From Desulfovibrio sp. (lineage in GTDB: Bacteria; Desulfobacterota; Desulfovibrionia; Desulfovibrionales; Desulfovibrionaceae): DNA of 64,000 nt. The translations under genes were made by a program, and so were the position numbers. The notes under the pieces were generated by a model, which saw nothing but the letters and a program-made list of their open reading frames with translations, was not told where the DNA came from and did not search any database. Shown here one piece after another: positions 1 through 8,243 of this stretch. The stretch lies in the NCBI GenBank assembly GCA_016218665.1, contig JACRDI010000008.1:240680-304679 (forward strand), in the 5' to 3' direction. Each line of letters begins with the position of its first letter. Within the stretch, counting starts at the first letter, position 1.

Positions 1-581
1 TGGCGGGGGCCATACTCTGCGCGACCGAGGTCGAGCGCCTGCTGCGCTCCGGGCTCACCCGCCGCGGCTGGGCCTGGCTCAAGGCCGGAGCCTGGGCCAG
101 CGTGGGGCTCATGCTTCTGCTGCACCTGCACCAGCTGCTGCCCATACCGCCGTCGATCAACCCGGCCCACCGCCTCAAGGGCTGGGACGACCTTGGCCGC
201 CACATGCGCACCGTGGCCGATACGCGCTTCCCCGACCCTTCGCGCGTGTTCTTCATGAGCGACGTGTACGACATCACCGCAGAGCTGGCCTTCTACGTGC
301 CTGGCCAGCCGCAGGCCTACTGCCTGTGGTGGGACGGCCGGCGCATGAACCAGTACGACCTGTGGGGCGGGCCCAAGGACAAGATCGGCTGGGACGCGGT
401 GCTCGTGCTGCGCGGCGACGCCCCCGGCGTGCCCCCCGTTGTCACCGAAATGTTCGAGCGCGTGGCCGGTCCGTACCGGCATGTGGCGAGCTTCCGGGGC
501 GAACCTGTCCGTCCGTTCTATTATTACCTCTGCACGGGCTACAAGGGCCTTTGGCCCCGCCAGGACACCGGTGCCTTCTAA
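1..581 (+). CDS. C-terminal part of a membrane glycosyltransferase-like protein (5' truncated)
   Basis: The frame is open from base 3 to the stop at 579-581, so the gene begins before the window; about 192 residues are visible. The visible part starts with a basic stretch, one hydrophobic segment (around AWASVGLMLLLHLHQLLP), then a soluble tail with GWDDLGRHM, a segment on elaFYVPGQP and many aromatic residues. This layout resembles the periplasmic C-terminal tail of GT39/ArnT-like polytopic glycosyltransferases, which use polyprenyl-linked sugar donors at the outer face of the inner membrane. The catalytic N-terminal loops lie outside the window, so the family call is an inference from the tail only. 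It could also be another polytopic membrane protein of a glycan cluster. Confidence 0.5.
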   Translation, partial: AGAILCATEVERLLRSGLTRRGWAWLKAGAWASVGLMLLLHLHQLLPIPPSINPAHRLKGWDDLGRHMRTVADTRFPDPSRVFFMSDVYDITAELAFYVPGQPQAYCLWWDGRRMNQYDLWGGPKDKIGWDAVLVLRGDAPGVPPVVTEMFERVAGPYRHVASFRGEPVRPFYYYLCTGYKGLWPRQDTGAF

Positions 582-671
582 ACGGCTTTGCCGGGCTTTA
601 AAACCGATCCTGACGAGACCATTTCCAAGCAGTGAGTTTCATGATTGTTTGATGAACATGGATGACATCCG

Positions 672-710
672 TTGACATTCTTTGACAACGGGTGCATAGC
701 ACTGTACATC
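672..710 (+). promoter_or_regulatory. Possible sigma-70 promoter with duplicated TTGACA
   Basis: Two TTGACA hexamers lie 10 bp apart, at 672-677 and 682-687. The second is followed after 17 bp by TACATC (705-710), a weak -10. If this is used, transcription would start within a few bases of the ATG at 719, which has no clear Shine-Dalgarno sequence, so the message could be leaderless. Inference from sequence only. Confidence 0.35.
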
Positions 711-718
711 GGTGTCCT

Positions 719-982
719 ATGATAGACATTGATGTGCCTGCGCCGGATGGGGGAGGGGTTCTCCCCAGGCTGCTGACCATACGGGAAGTGGCGGACATCT
801 TGCGCATACATTACCGGACAGCGTATCGTCTGGTGAAGGATGGCGGCATTGAAGCCATCCGAGTGGGCACGCAGTGGCGCGTGACGGAAGACGCCCTGCA
901 CGAGTATGTGGCGCGCGGCTGGAGGCACTGGAAGCCCGAACCGGCCCGCAACCGGCCCAGGCAGTGCAAGCTGCCCTTGTGA
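719..982 (+). CDS. Small helix-turn-helix protein of the excisionase/MerR-like HTH_17 type
   Basis: This 87-residue protein has a central segment LTIREVADILRIHYRTAYRL followed by a short wing with GGIEAIRVGTQWRV and a basic tail. That is the typical winged helix of excisionase-family DNA-binding domains (HTH_17), in which helix-turn-helix residues are followed by a G-x-x-R wing. Such proteins bind DNA as small regulators or recombination directionality factors. A GTG at 692 would add nine residues; ATG at 719 is preferred because the domain starts shortly after it, but neither start has a good ribosome site. No integrase is next to it, so a regulatory role is more likely than excision. The next gene starts 22 bases downstream on the same strand. 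Confidence 0.7.
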   Translation: MIDIDVPAPDGGGVLPRLLTIREVADILRIHYRTAYRLVKDGGIEAIRVGTQWRVTEDALHEYVARGWRHWKPEPARNRPRQCKLPL

Positions 983-1004
983 CGTTCACGACCCAGGAGA
1001 GCGC

Positions 1005-1403
1005 ATGAACCGCACGCCGCAGAACATGGACCAGAACATCGGCCCCCGGCCCATCTCCCTGCCGAACGACTTCGGCGACGCCATCGGCCTCACGGGCACC
1101 TTGGTGGCCGAGGACATCCACTTCAGCACCGCCACGGGCCTGCTGACCGTGGAGAAGCTGTACCGCTCGGCCGAGGGCAAAGTGGCCTACGGCATCATCG
1201 CCGCCTCGGGCGACTCGCGCGAGCGCAGGGCCTACGTGCTGGACGAGCAGGGCGAGACCGTGCTGGCCGACAATGGCAGCTACACGGTGGAACTGCCGGT
1301 GAACGACATGTTCGAGCTGCTGGCCATGGTCCTGCAGGCCGAGGACGCCCGCGCCACCATCGGCGAACACCTCATGGTGCGCCCGGCCGTCAACGAAGAC
1401 TAG
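1005..1403 (+). CDS. Hypothetical protein, 132 residues
   Basis: I do not recognise a family. The ATG at 1005 follows AGGAGA at 995-1000, which makes this start better than an in-frame upstream ATG at 906 that would overlap the HTH gene. The protein is acidic and soluble, has no membrane segment, signal peptide or cysteine cluster, and is predicted to be mostly beta in its first half (IHFSTATGLLTVEKLY, KVAYGIIAAS) with a helical C-terminal part (NDMFELLAMVLQAEDARATI). It is probably cotranscribed with the small HTH gene upstream and ends 28 bases before a strong terminator. Confidence 0.75.
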   Translation: MNRTPQNMDQNIGPRPISLPNDFGDAIGLTGTLVAEDIHFSTATGLLTVEKLYRSAEGKVAYGIIAASGDSRERRAYVLDEQGETVLADNGSYTVELPVNDMFELLAMVLQAEDARATIGEHLMVRPAVNED

Positions 1404-1430
1404 CAACAGACTCCAACAAGCCTGAAAATG

Positions 1431-1462
1431 AAGACGCCCGGCGAACCGGGCGTCTTTTTTTG
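1431..1462. terminator. Rho-independent terminator between convergent genes
   Basis: Perfect 11-bp stem AAGACGCCCGG / CCGGGCGTCTT (1431-1441 and 1446-1456), loop CGAA, followed by a T run on the plus strand. It ends the plus-strand gene at 1403 and may also serve the minus-strand pfk gene, whose stop is at 1483. Confidence 0.9.
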
Positions 1463-1482
1463 TGTCCGAGCGGCTATGGGCC

Positions 1483-2856
1483 CTAGGGCTTTGGGCATTC
1501 CACGCCGGGCAGCCTGTGCATGGTCATGGACTCCTGCCCGGTGGATTCGAGCACTGCGCGCCAGTAGTCGGCCTCGATGTTCATCTTCTTGCGCTTCATG
1601 GTCACCAGCTCCAGGGGCACGTGCACGTAGCGCGACTGCAAACGGCTGACCACCATGCCGGTCTTGCCGGCCATGGCCGCGTGCACGGCGTTCTGGCCCA
1701 GGAATCCGCAATACACGCGATCGTTGGCGTTGGCCGGCACGGAGCGGATGATGTAGCTGGGGTCGATGAACTTGATGGTGGTCTCCATGGTGCGCATCTT
1801 GAAGTGCTCCTTGATGCGCGCGATGAGCAGGGTGCAGATGTCGCACAGCACCGGATTGCCCGAGGCGTCCGTGCTGCCGCTGGCCTCGCATAGGTGCTGG
1901 CCGGCGCCCTCGGCCACCACAATGACCGCGTGATGGCGCGAGCGCAGGCGCTTCTCCAACTGGTCCAGCAGGCCGTCCGGCCCGTCCAGGGAGAAGGGGT
2001 TCTCCGGCACCAGGACAAAGTTCACTTCCTTGAGTGCCAGGGTGGCCTGGGCGGCGATGAAGCCGGATTCGCGGCCCATGAGCTTCACGATGCCGATGCC
2101 GTTGTAGGCCCCGACAGCCTCCACATGGGCGCAGGCGATGGCCTCTGTGGCCTTTTCCACCGCCGTGTCGAAGCCGAAGCTCTTGCCCACGAAGTTGATG
2201 TCGTTGTCGATGGTCTTGGGCACGCCGATGACGCTGATGCGCGAGTTGCGCGCCCTGATCTCCTTCACGATGTTGGCCGCGGCCTTCATGGTGCCGTCGC
2301 CGCCGATCATGAACAGCACGCCCACGTTCATGCGCTCCAGGGCGTCCACGATCTCCTCCGGCGGCTGCGGACCGCGGGAGGAGCCCAGCTCCGTGCCGCC
2401 GAACACGTGGAAGTTGCTCACGTTATGCGGGGTGAGCTCCACGATGTCGTGCCCGTACTTGGGGATGAAGCCTTGCAGGCCGTAGCGGATGCCGATGACC
2501 GAGGCCACGCGGTAGTGGTGGTAGGCGTCCATGACGATGGCCCGGATGACGTCGTTGATGCCCGGGCACAGGCCGCCGCAGGTGACGATGGCGCACTTGA
2601 CCTTGGAGGAGTCGAAATAGAGCTTGCCGCGGGGGCCGGCCTTCTCGAAGCTCAGGTGCAGGCCGTGCCCGCCGGGAACGTCGGCCTCCTCCTCGGTGAG
2701 GCGCAGCTCCAGCTGTTGCTCGTCCTCCACAAAGCGGCAGTATTTGAGGGGGGAGGGGATCTTTGCCTGGCCAAGACTCTGGATGGTGGTGTCCAGGCCG
2801 TTTTTCTTGGCCGGTGCGGCCTTGGCGGGCGCGCTCTTGGTCGGTGTCTTGGCCAT
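1483..2856 (-). CDS. pfkA: 6-phosphofructokinase, probably ATP-dependent (group X-like)
   Basis: Phosphorylates fructose 6-phosphate to fructose 1,6-bisphosphate in cytoplasmic glycolysis. Visible motifs in the 457-residue product are GGLCPGIN (residues 94-101, phosphate loop), GGDGT (185-189) and PKTIDND (213-219, with the catalytic aspartates), plus MGRESG later. In this superfamily GGDG points to ATP as donor and GGDD to pyrophosphate. The lysine in PKTIDND is usual for pyrophosphate enzymes but also occurs in the long ATP-using group X enzymes, so ATP is the likelier donor. The protein is longer than the roughly 320-residue E. coli type, as expected for that group. The first 19 residues (MAKTPTKSAPAKAAPAKKN) are lysine/alanine/proline-rich and look disordered. 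GGAGGAC lies just before the ATG. Confidence 0.9.
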   Translation of the reverse strand: MAKTPTKSAPAKAAPAKKNGLDTTIQSLGQAKIPSPLKYCRFVEDEQQLELRLTEEEADVPGGHGLHLSFEKAGPRGKLYFDSSKVKCAIVTCGGLCPGINDVIRAIVMDAYHHYRVASVIGIRYGLQGFIPKYGHDIVELTPHNVSNFHVFGGTELGSSRGPQPPEEIVDALERMNVGVLFMIGGDGTMKAAANIVKEIRARNSRISVIGVPKTIDNDINFVGKSFGFDTAVEKATEAIACAHVEAVGAYNGIGIVKLMGRESGFIAAQATLALKEVNFVLVPENPFSLDGPDGLLDQLEKRLRSRHHAVIVVAEGAGQHLCEASGSTDASGNPVLCDICTLLIARIKEHFKMRTMETTIKFIDPSYIIRSVPANANDRVYCGFLGQNAVHAAMAGKTGMVVSRLQSRYVHVPLELVTMKRKKMNIEADYWRAVLESTGQESMTMHRLPGVECPKP

Positions 2857-2971
2857 GGCCGTCCTCCGGTTTCAGCGTTGCTCACGGGTTGGCGTCGCCC
2901 GGAATTCCGGGTGATTTCAGCACCTCATACCTGTTTCACAGGGCCGCGTAAACCGTGCGCGCCAAAGGGCG

Positions 2972-3991
2972 CTACTCCATTCCCGGCAGCGGGGCCACGG
3001 GCGGGGCGGGGCGGGCCTCCACGGCCTGGCGCAGGGCCTCCAGCGTGGGCGTTGCCGCCCCCACCTGGGCCACCACGATGCCCGCCGCGTGGTTGGCCAG
3101 CACGGCCGCGTCCAGCAGGGAGGCCCCGGCCGCCATGGCCAGGGCCAGGGTGGCGATGACCGTGTCGCCCGCGCCGGTGACGTCGAAGACCTTGCGGGCG
3201 AAGGTGGGGATGTGCGTGGCCTTGGCGCGGCCCTCGAAGAGCGCCATGCCCTGGGGGCCGAGGGTGATGAGCAGGTCGCGGCAGCCCAGGCGGTCGAACA
3301 GCGCCTGTCCCACGCGGGCAGGGCCAGCCGGCCAGGCGCAGGGCAGGTTCGCTCCTTCCCCGGCCTCCTTGGCGTTGGGAGTCAGGATGTCCACGCCGTG
3401 GTACAGGTCGTAGTTCTGCGGTTTGGGGTCCACCAGAATGCGAGGGCGCCTGCCGTTCGCACCGGTGATCGCCCGCAGAGCGTCCATGACGGGCCTGGTG
3501 ATCACGCCCTTGCCGTAGTCGGAAACAATAACAATGTCATGGTCTTGGGCGTGAGTGGCGATGTTCTCCAGCAACCCACCAACCACGGACTCGGAGAGGG
3601 GCTCGCTGGTCTCGCGATCGACCCTGACGATCTGCTGGTTTTGGGCGATGATCCTGGTCTTTCTCGTTGTGCGGCGGCGATCGTCGTGAACGAGCACGCT
3701 GTTGACGCTGTTGTCGTCCAGGATCTGCGCAAGGGTCTCGCCATCGCGATCATCGCCGATCACGGCGAGCATGGTGGCGTGGCCGCCCAGGGCGTTGATG
3801 TTGCGGGCCACGTTGCCCGCTCCGCCCAGGACGTACTCCTCGCTGATCACCTCAACCACGGGCACTGGCGCCTCGGGCGAGATGCGCGACACCGCGCCGA
3901 AGGTGTAGTGGTCGAGCATGACGTCGCCCACGATCATCACGCGCTGACCGGCCAGGCTCGTGAGCAGCTTCTCGTGTTCCGCTGTGATCAT
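2972..3991 (-). CDS. hldA: D-glycero-beta-D-manno-heptose-7-phosphate kinase (stand-alone HldE kinase domain)
   Basis: PfkB/ribokinase-fold kinase that makes heptose 1,7-bisphosphate in ADP-heptose synthesis for the LPS inner core. The 339-residue product has GDVMLDHYTFG (22-32), the GGAGNVARN substrate loop (56-64), DYGKG (158-162), DPK (188-190), TPN (204-206) and the catalytic GAGDT (273-277). All of these match the N-terminal kinase half of HldE/RfaE. The cytidylyltransferase half is absent and not adjacent, so this is the split form. Its partner is elsewhere in the genome, or the reversed fusion at 57.9-59.4 kb supplies it. It lies downstream of parB on the same strand, 96 bases away. 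Confidence 0.9.
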   Translation of the reverse strand: MITAEHEKLLTSLAGQRVMIVGDVMLDHYTFGAVSRISPEAPVPVVEVISEEYVLGGAGNVARNINALGGHATMLAVIGDDRDGETLAQILDDNSVNSVLVHDDRRRTTRKTRIIAQNQQIVRVDRETSEPLSESVVGGLLENIATHAQDHDIVIVSDYGKGVITRPVMDALRAITGANGRRPRILVDPKPQNYDLYHGVDILTPNAKEAGEGANLPCAWPAGPARVGQALFDRLGCRDLLITLGPQGMALFEGRAKATHIPTFARKVFDVTGAGDTVIATLALAMAAGASLLDAAVLANHAAGIVVAQVGAATPTLEALRQAVEARPAPPVAPLPGME

Positions 3992-4087
3992 GTATCCTCT
4001 TTTCTTGCTCTGTGCTCAGGATGTGCGGAGAAAAATATGTGCCGTGTCAGGCTGTTGTCAGTGGTGATGATCTGGTGATTGCCGCGA

Positions 4088-5011
4088 TCATGCGTTGGTG
4101 AGGCCGAGCTTCCTGGCCAGCTCGCTCAGCTGGTCCGCAGACTGGTACTGCAGGGAGAGCACGCCGCGGTCAACGCTGCCGCTGAGCTTCACCCCGCTGC
4201 CCAGGACCTCGCTGAGTTGCGCCTGCATCTGGGCCAGGGCTTCATCGAGCGCCTTGGCGCCGCGGGCGCCGCGTGGGGCCTTGCCTCTCGGCTTCTCGCT
4301 GCCGTAGAGCTCTTCCGGTTCCGCCAGGCGTCCGTTTTCCTTCACGAAGCTGGCCTCGGCCTCGGCCTGGCGCACGGAAAGGTTGAAATTCTTGATGCGC
4401 TGGTACAGGCCCTGGCCCGCCTCGGCATCCACAGACATGATGGCCCGGCCGTGCCCGGCCGTGAGCACGCCGGTCTGGATGTCCCCCTGGATCTCGTCGG
4501 GCAGGTTCAGCAACCGCAGGGAATTTGCCAGGGCCGAGCGGCTCTTGCCAACCTGGCGCGCCAGTTCCTCCTGGCTCAGGCCGAAGTCCTTCAGCAGCTG
4601 CTGGAAGCCCTTGGCCTCCTCGATGGCGTTGAGGTCGGCGCGCTGCAGGTTCTCAATGAGCGCGATGGCCAGGGTCTCCATGTCCGTCAGGGTGCGCACC
4701 AGGGCCGGAATCTCGGTGAGCCCGGCCATCTTGGAGGCGCGCATGCGCCGTTCGCCGGCCACTAGCTCGTAAGGGATGTCCTCGCCCTTGGTGGGGCGCA
4801 CCAGCACGGGCTGCAACACGCCCTGGGCCTTGATGGAGTTGCAGAGGTCCTCAAGTGCCTCGGGGTCGAACTCCTTGCGCGGCTGGTGCGGGTTGGGCCG
4901 GATGGAGGCGATGGGCAGATGCTTCACCTCGGCGGAGTTCACCGATTCAGGCTTGATGCTGCCGAGCAGCGCGTCCAGACCTCGTCCCAATCCACGTTGA
5001 CCTATGGCCAT
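4088..5011 (-). CDS. parB: Chromosome-partitioning protein ParB (CTPase, parS-binding)
   Basis: Binds parS, slides along DNA as a CTP-dependent clamp and links the origin region to ParA and SMC. The 307-residue product starts with the usual basic segment (GLGRGLDALL), the N-terminal ParB/Srx domain with the CTP motif GERRMRAS (86-93) and ENLQRADLN (120-128), then the helix-turn-helix around LSQEELARQVGKSRSALANS (145-164) and a C-terminal dimerisation segment. The start at 5011 was chosen because GGAGGG lies 6 bases upstream; the ATG two codons earlier abuts the ribosome site. parA is not adjacent: an opposite-strand gene separates the two. Two perfect parS sites lie 1.4 kb away, upstream of parA. 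Confidence 0.95.
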   Translation of the reverse strand: MAIGQRGLGRGLDALLGSIKPESVNSAEVKHLPIASIRPNPHQPRKEFDPEALEDLCNSIKAQGVLQPVLVRPTKGEDIPYELVAGERRMRASKMAGLTEIPALVRTLTDMETLAIALIENLQRADLNAIEEAKGFQQLLKDFGLSQEELARQVGKSRSALANSLRLLNLPDEIQGDIQTGVLTAGHGRAIMSVDAEAGQGLYQRIKNFNLSVRQAEAEASFVKENGRLAEPEELYGSEKPRGKAPRGARGAKALDEALAQMQAQLSEVLGSGVKLSGSVDRGVLSLQYQSADQLSELARKLGLTNA

Positions 5012-5114
5012 CTTCATCCCTCCGGATCGATTCAGCCCCGATGTGAGCGGTCGGCCTTGCCAGGTGTGGTCCCTGGCACTATAAGACGCCAACGCCATTC
5101 AATCGGAGCTGCGA

Positions 5115-5552
5115 ATGATTTCCAACACTGAAGCCTTTCAGGAACTTTTCGATTCCAAGGGCGAGCCTCTGGGGGCCATCCTCGGTCCCGAGGCCTGGGC
5201 CCTGGTGCGCGAGGCCGTGCTGGCCCAGTTCGCACCAACCGCCCTTGCGACCGACACCACGGCCGCTGAGCCCATGCAGGACTGGCTCGACCTCGTGCAG
5301 TTCTGGGACTTCACCTATCCCGTGGACCACGACGTGGCCTGCCCCCTGTGCGGCAACAGCACCCAGGCCTGGGAGCTGGACGAGCCCCGCAAGTTCCTGC
5401 TCACCGCCGCCAATCTCGGAGGGCTTGTGGCCTTCCGGTGCCTCGGCTGCCAGGCCAAGGTCATCAAGCGGCACTTCAAAGACACCATCAAGGTAGAGGT
5501 GAAGCCCTACCAGGACGAAAAATCCGTGCGGAACCTCGGCCGCGGGGCCTAG
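5115..5552 (+). CDS. Hypothetical protein with a C-terminal zinc ribbon, inserted between parB and parA
   Basis: The 145-residue product has an N-terminal helical region with many hydrophobic residues, and in its second half CPLCG (about residues 76-80) and CLGC (about 109-112). The four cysteines most likely bind zinc as a ribbon. No membrane segment or enzyme motif is seen and I do not recognise the family. GGAG lies eight bases before the ATG. It is divergent from parB (103 bp between starts) and convergent with parA (21 bp between stops), so it cannot be in the par operon. It may be a DNA- or RNA-contacting accessory protein, but nothing in the sequence ties it to segregation except position. 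Confidence 0.8.
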   Translation: MISNTEAFQELFDSKGEPLGAILGPEAWALVREAVLAQFAPTALATDTTAAEPMQDWLDLVQFWDFTYPVDHDVACPLCGNSTQAWELDEPRKFLLTAANLGGLVAFRCLGCQAKVIKRHFKDTIKVEVKPYQDEKSVRNLGRGA

Positions 5553-5573
5553 GCGTCCGCACGGCGCTTGGCG

Positions 5574-6344
5574 CTAATCGCGCACCTTGCAGCGCACCAC
5601 TTCCTGGGCCAGGGCCATGTAGGCCTCGGCCCCGCTGGAGCGGATGTCGTAGGTGATGACCGGCTTGCCGAAGCTGGGCGCCTCGGAAAGGCGCACGTTG
5701 CGCGGGATGATGACCTCGAACAGGTGTTGCGGCAGTGCCTTGCGCACCTCGTTCTTCACCTGCCAGGACAGCTTGTTGCGCTGATCGTACATGGTGAGCA
5801 CCACGCCCAGCACCTTGAGGTCCGGGTTCAGGCGCTTCTTCACCAGCTCATAGGTCATGAGCAGCTGCGAGAGCCCTTCCAGCGCGTAGTACTCGCACTG
5901 CAGGGGAACGAGCAGCTCCTTGGCCGCGCACAGCGCGTTCACCGTCAGAATGCCCAGCGAGGGCGGGCAGTCGATGAGGATGAAGTCGTACTCGTCCTCC
6001 ACCGGGGTCAGCAGGTCGCGCACGTAGTACTCGCGCCCCAGCTTGTCCGCCAGCTCGATCTCCGCGCCCACCAGGTCCTGTGTGCCAGGAAGCAGCGAAA
6101 GAAACGGGATGGCCGTTTCCACGATGGACTTGCGCACGTTGTCCGGGTCGAACAGTGCGGAGTAGATGTTGGCGCGGTCGTCCCCAGGGTAGAAGCCCAG
6201 GCCGCTTGAGGCGTTGCCCTGGGGATCGCAGTCCACCAGGAGTACCTTCTTTTCCATTACCGCCAGGGATGCGCCGAGATTCACGGCGGTTGTGGTTTTG
6301 CCCACCCCGCCCTTCTGATTCGCGATGACGATTCTGCGTGCCAC
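5574..6344 (-). CDS. parA: Chromosome-partitioning ATPase ParA (Soj)
   Basis: Deviant Walker A ATPase that forms DNA-bound dimers and pulls ParB-parS complexes apart. In the 256-residue product the Walker A motif is [10 protein letters not shown] (11-20) with the signature lysine; Walker A' is [10 protein letters not shown] and Walker B is [11 protein letters not shown]. It is the short chromosomal type without an N-terminal helix-turn-helix. The GTG at 6344 is chosen: GGAGG lies four bases upstream and the protein then begins directly with [13 protein letters not shown], as is usual. An upstream ATG would run through both parS sites. The twin parS sites sit 31 and 62 bases upstream of the start, where bound ParB could influence parA transcription (inference). 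Confidence 0.95.
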   Translation of the reverse strand: MARRIVIANQKGGVGKTTTAVNLGASLAVMEKKVLLVDCDPQGNASSGLGFYPGDDRANIYSALFDPDNVRKSIVETAIPFLSLLPGTQDLVGAEIELADKLGREYYVRDLLTPVEDEYDFILIDCPPSLGILTVNALCAAKELLVPLQCEYYALEGLSQLLMTYELVKKRLNPDLKVLGVVLTMYDQRNKLSWQVKNEVRKALPQHLFEVIIPRNVRLSEAPSFGKPVITYDIRSSGAEAYMALAQEVVRCKVRD

Positions 6345-6374
6345 AGGGCCTCCACAAGCGTTTTGACTCCCGCG

Positions 6375-6390
6375 TGTTTCACGTGAAACA
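6375..6390. promoter_or_regulatory. parS site 1 (centromere)
   Basis: TGTTTCACGTGAAACA, a perfect match to the 16-bp palindromic bacterial parS consensus, just upstream of parA. ParB loads here. Confidence 0.95.
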
Positions 6391-6405
6391 GGTGCCCAGA
6401 GAGGG

Positions 6406-6421
6406 TGTTTCACGTGAAACA
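6406..6421. promoter_or_regulatory. parS site 2 (centromere)
   Basis: A second perfect TGTTTCACGTGAAACA, 31 bp centre to centre from the first (about three helical turns, same face of the helix). Twin sites next to parA mark an origin-proximal part of the chromosome. Confidence 0.95.
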
Positions 6422-6492
6422 GCACGGGTTGATTTCCAGACTAAATCCTGGACAGGCCAAAATCAAGTCGAAGGTGTGTGGTTTTGGAAAAA

Positions 6493-7500
6493 CTACACCT
6501 TGAAGTAGCCGCGGTACCACTCCACAAAGCGGGCAATGCCGTCCTCGATGCGGGTGGCAGGCTTGAAGCCGACGTCGCGCACCAGATCATCGACGTTGGC
6601 CTCGGTGGCGGGCACGTCTCCGGGCTGCATGGGCAGGTACTCCTTGATGGCCTTCTTGCCCAGGCATTCCTCAAGAACTTCGATGTAGCGGGAGAGTTCA
6701 ACAACGTTGTTGTTGCCGATGTTGTACAGACGGTAGGGGCCGGGGCTGGTGGCGGGGTCGGGCTTGGCGCCGCTCCATTCGGGGTTGGGCTCGGCGGTGT
6801 GCATGGTCACGCGCACCACGCCCTCGATGATGTCGTCGATGTAGGTGAAGTCGCGGCGCATCTTGCCGTGGTTGAAGACCTTGATGGGCTCGCCCGCGAG
6901 GATGGCCTTGGTGAACAGGAACAGTGCCATGTCCGGCCGGCCCCAGGGGCCATACACGGTGAAGAAGCGCAGGCCCGTGGTGGGCAGTCCGTACAAATGG
7001 CTGTATGTGTGGGCCATGAGCTCGTTGGACTTCTTGGTGGCCGCGTATAGGCTCATGGGATGGTCCACGTTGTCGTGCACCGAGAGCGGCATGGTGGTGT
7101 TCAGCCCGTACACCGAGCTGGACGAGGCGTAGGCCAGGTGGCCGACCTTGTTGTGGCGGCAGCCTTCCAGGATGTTCAGGAAACCCACCACGTTGGAGTC
7201 GATGTAGGCGCGGGGGTTCTGGATGCTGTAGCGCACGCCGGCCTGGGCGGCCAGGTTGACCACGTGGGTGAAGCCCTGCTCGGCGAAGAGCCTGGCCATG
7301 CTCTCGTTGTCGGCCAGGTCCAGCTTGACGAAGGTGAACTTGGGCTCGGGCTTCAGCATCTCCAAGCGGGAAAGCTTGACCTCGACGGAGTAGTAGTCGT
7401 TCAGGTTGTCCAGGCCCACCACCTCGTGCCCCATGGACAGCAGGCGGCGGGACAGGTGGAAGCCGATGAAGCCGGCCGCGCCGGTGACGAGTACCTTCAT
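6493..7500 (-). CDS. NAD-dependent nucleotide-sugar epimerase, UDP-glucuronate 4-epimerase type
   Basis: Extended short-chain dehydrogenase that probably interconverts UDP-glucuronate and UDP-galacturonate for surface glycans. The 335-residue product begins [20 protein letters not shown] with the GxxGxxG nucleotide loop (7-13). It has SSSSVYG, the catalytic YAATK and the segment [20 protein letters not shown], which is typical of the UDP-glucuronate 4-epimerase branch, then DFTYIDDI. The ATG at 7500 matches the start of the Rossmann fold; upstream in-frame codons are non-homologous in character. It lies 71 bases beyond the parS sites on the minus strand. Substrate is inferred from family resemblance; a UDP-glucose epimerase is the alternative. 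Confidence 0.85.
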   Translation of the reverse strand: MKVLVTGAAGFIGFHLSRRLLSMGHEVVGLDNLNDYYSVEVKLSRLEMLKPEPKFTFVKLDLADNESMARLFAEQGFTHVVNLAAQAGVRYSIQNPRAYIDSNVVGFLNILEGCRHNKVGHLAYASSSSVYGLNTTMPLSVHDNVDHPMSLYAATKKSNELMAHTYSHLYGLPTTGLRFFTVYGPWGRPDMALFLFTKAILAGEPIKVFNHGKMRRDFTYIDDIIEGVVRVTMHTAEPNPEWSGAKPDPATSPGPYRLYNIGNNNVVELSRYIEVLEECLGKKAIKEYLPMQPGDVPATEANVDDLVRDVGFKPATRIEDGIARFVEWYRGYFKV

Positions 7501-7571
7501 TGCGGGTATCCTTTGTGTTCGGGTGAGTGTGAAGAGGGCAGGTTTACCCGCGCCTCCGCTCAAAGGCAAGA

Positions 7572-8243
7572 TCAGTCGACGCGCAGGGCCTTCACCCCGG
7601 CAAGGGCCTGATGCAGCTCATGGGGCAAGAGGGTGGCCAACTGCTCCGGTTCGGGCAGCGCGTGCACAACCACGTCCTTGTCCTCGGGCGGGAACAGCGT
7701 GCGTGCGCGCCGGGCCGGGCCCTCGCCGAAGCAGAGCACGTGCTTGACGCCGAAGTGGCGCACGCCCTCGGCAAAGATGTCTGAGGCGAAGCGGCCGGCA
7801 GGTTCCGTGCCAGTTGGGAAGGACACCGGCCAGAACAGGGTGGTGCCCTGCGGCCAGGCCAGGTACGCCAGAATGGTCTGGAAGAGCTTGCGCCGGCCGG
7901 GGTCAGCCTTGCCGGCCACGTCGTCCGCCAGTGATGCGTAGGTGATGATCACGCGGGGCGGGGTGCGCACGCGCGAGGCCAGCGCGTCCCACGGCGCGGG
8001 CCACTGTGGCGCGGGCGTATCGACATGCTGTGCCGCCTGGGCGGTGGCGGACCGTGCTTCTGGGGCAAGGGCGGAGGCCGGTGCGGCTGCCTGCGGCGGA
8101 AGGGGCTGCGCGCAGACCGGAGCGCCCATGGCGTCGGGCACGCCCTCCTGCAACCCCTCCGGAAGGTACAGGTGCGACAGCCCGGCCAGGGCCCAGGGCC
8201 GCAGGCGCTCCGCCAAGTCTACAGCAGCTGCAAAAGATCCCAT
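7572..8243 (-). CDS. Hypothetical protein downstream of coaBC
   Basis: About 223 residues and no family I recognise. There is a leucine-rich N-terminal part, an alanine/proline-rich linker (near residues 50-85), then a compact domain beginning [15 protein letters not shown] and containing [22 protein letters not shown] and [17 protein letters not shown]. The alternating strands and loops suggest an alpha/beta fold. No membrane segment. The start is uncertain: the ATG at 8243 overlaps the end of coaBC by 25 bases and has no strong ribosome site, which suggests translational coupling to coaBC. Position in a coaBC-lipoprotein operon says nothing specific about its job. Confidence 0.65.
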   Translation of the reverse strand: MGSFAAAVDLAERLRPWALAGLSHLYLPEGLQEGVPDAMGAPVCAQPLPPQAAAPASALAPEARSATAQAAQHVDTPAPQWPAPWDALASRVRTPPRVIITYASLADDVAGKADPGRRKLFQTILAYLAWPQGTTLFWPVSFPTGTEPAGRFASDIFAEGVRHFGVKHVLCFGEGPARRARTLFPPEDKDVVVHALPEPEQLATLLPHELHQALAGVKALRVD

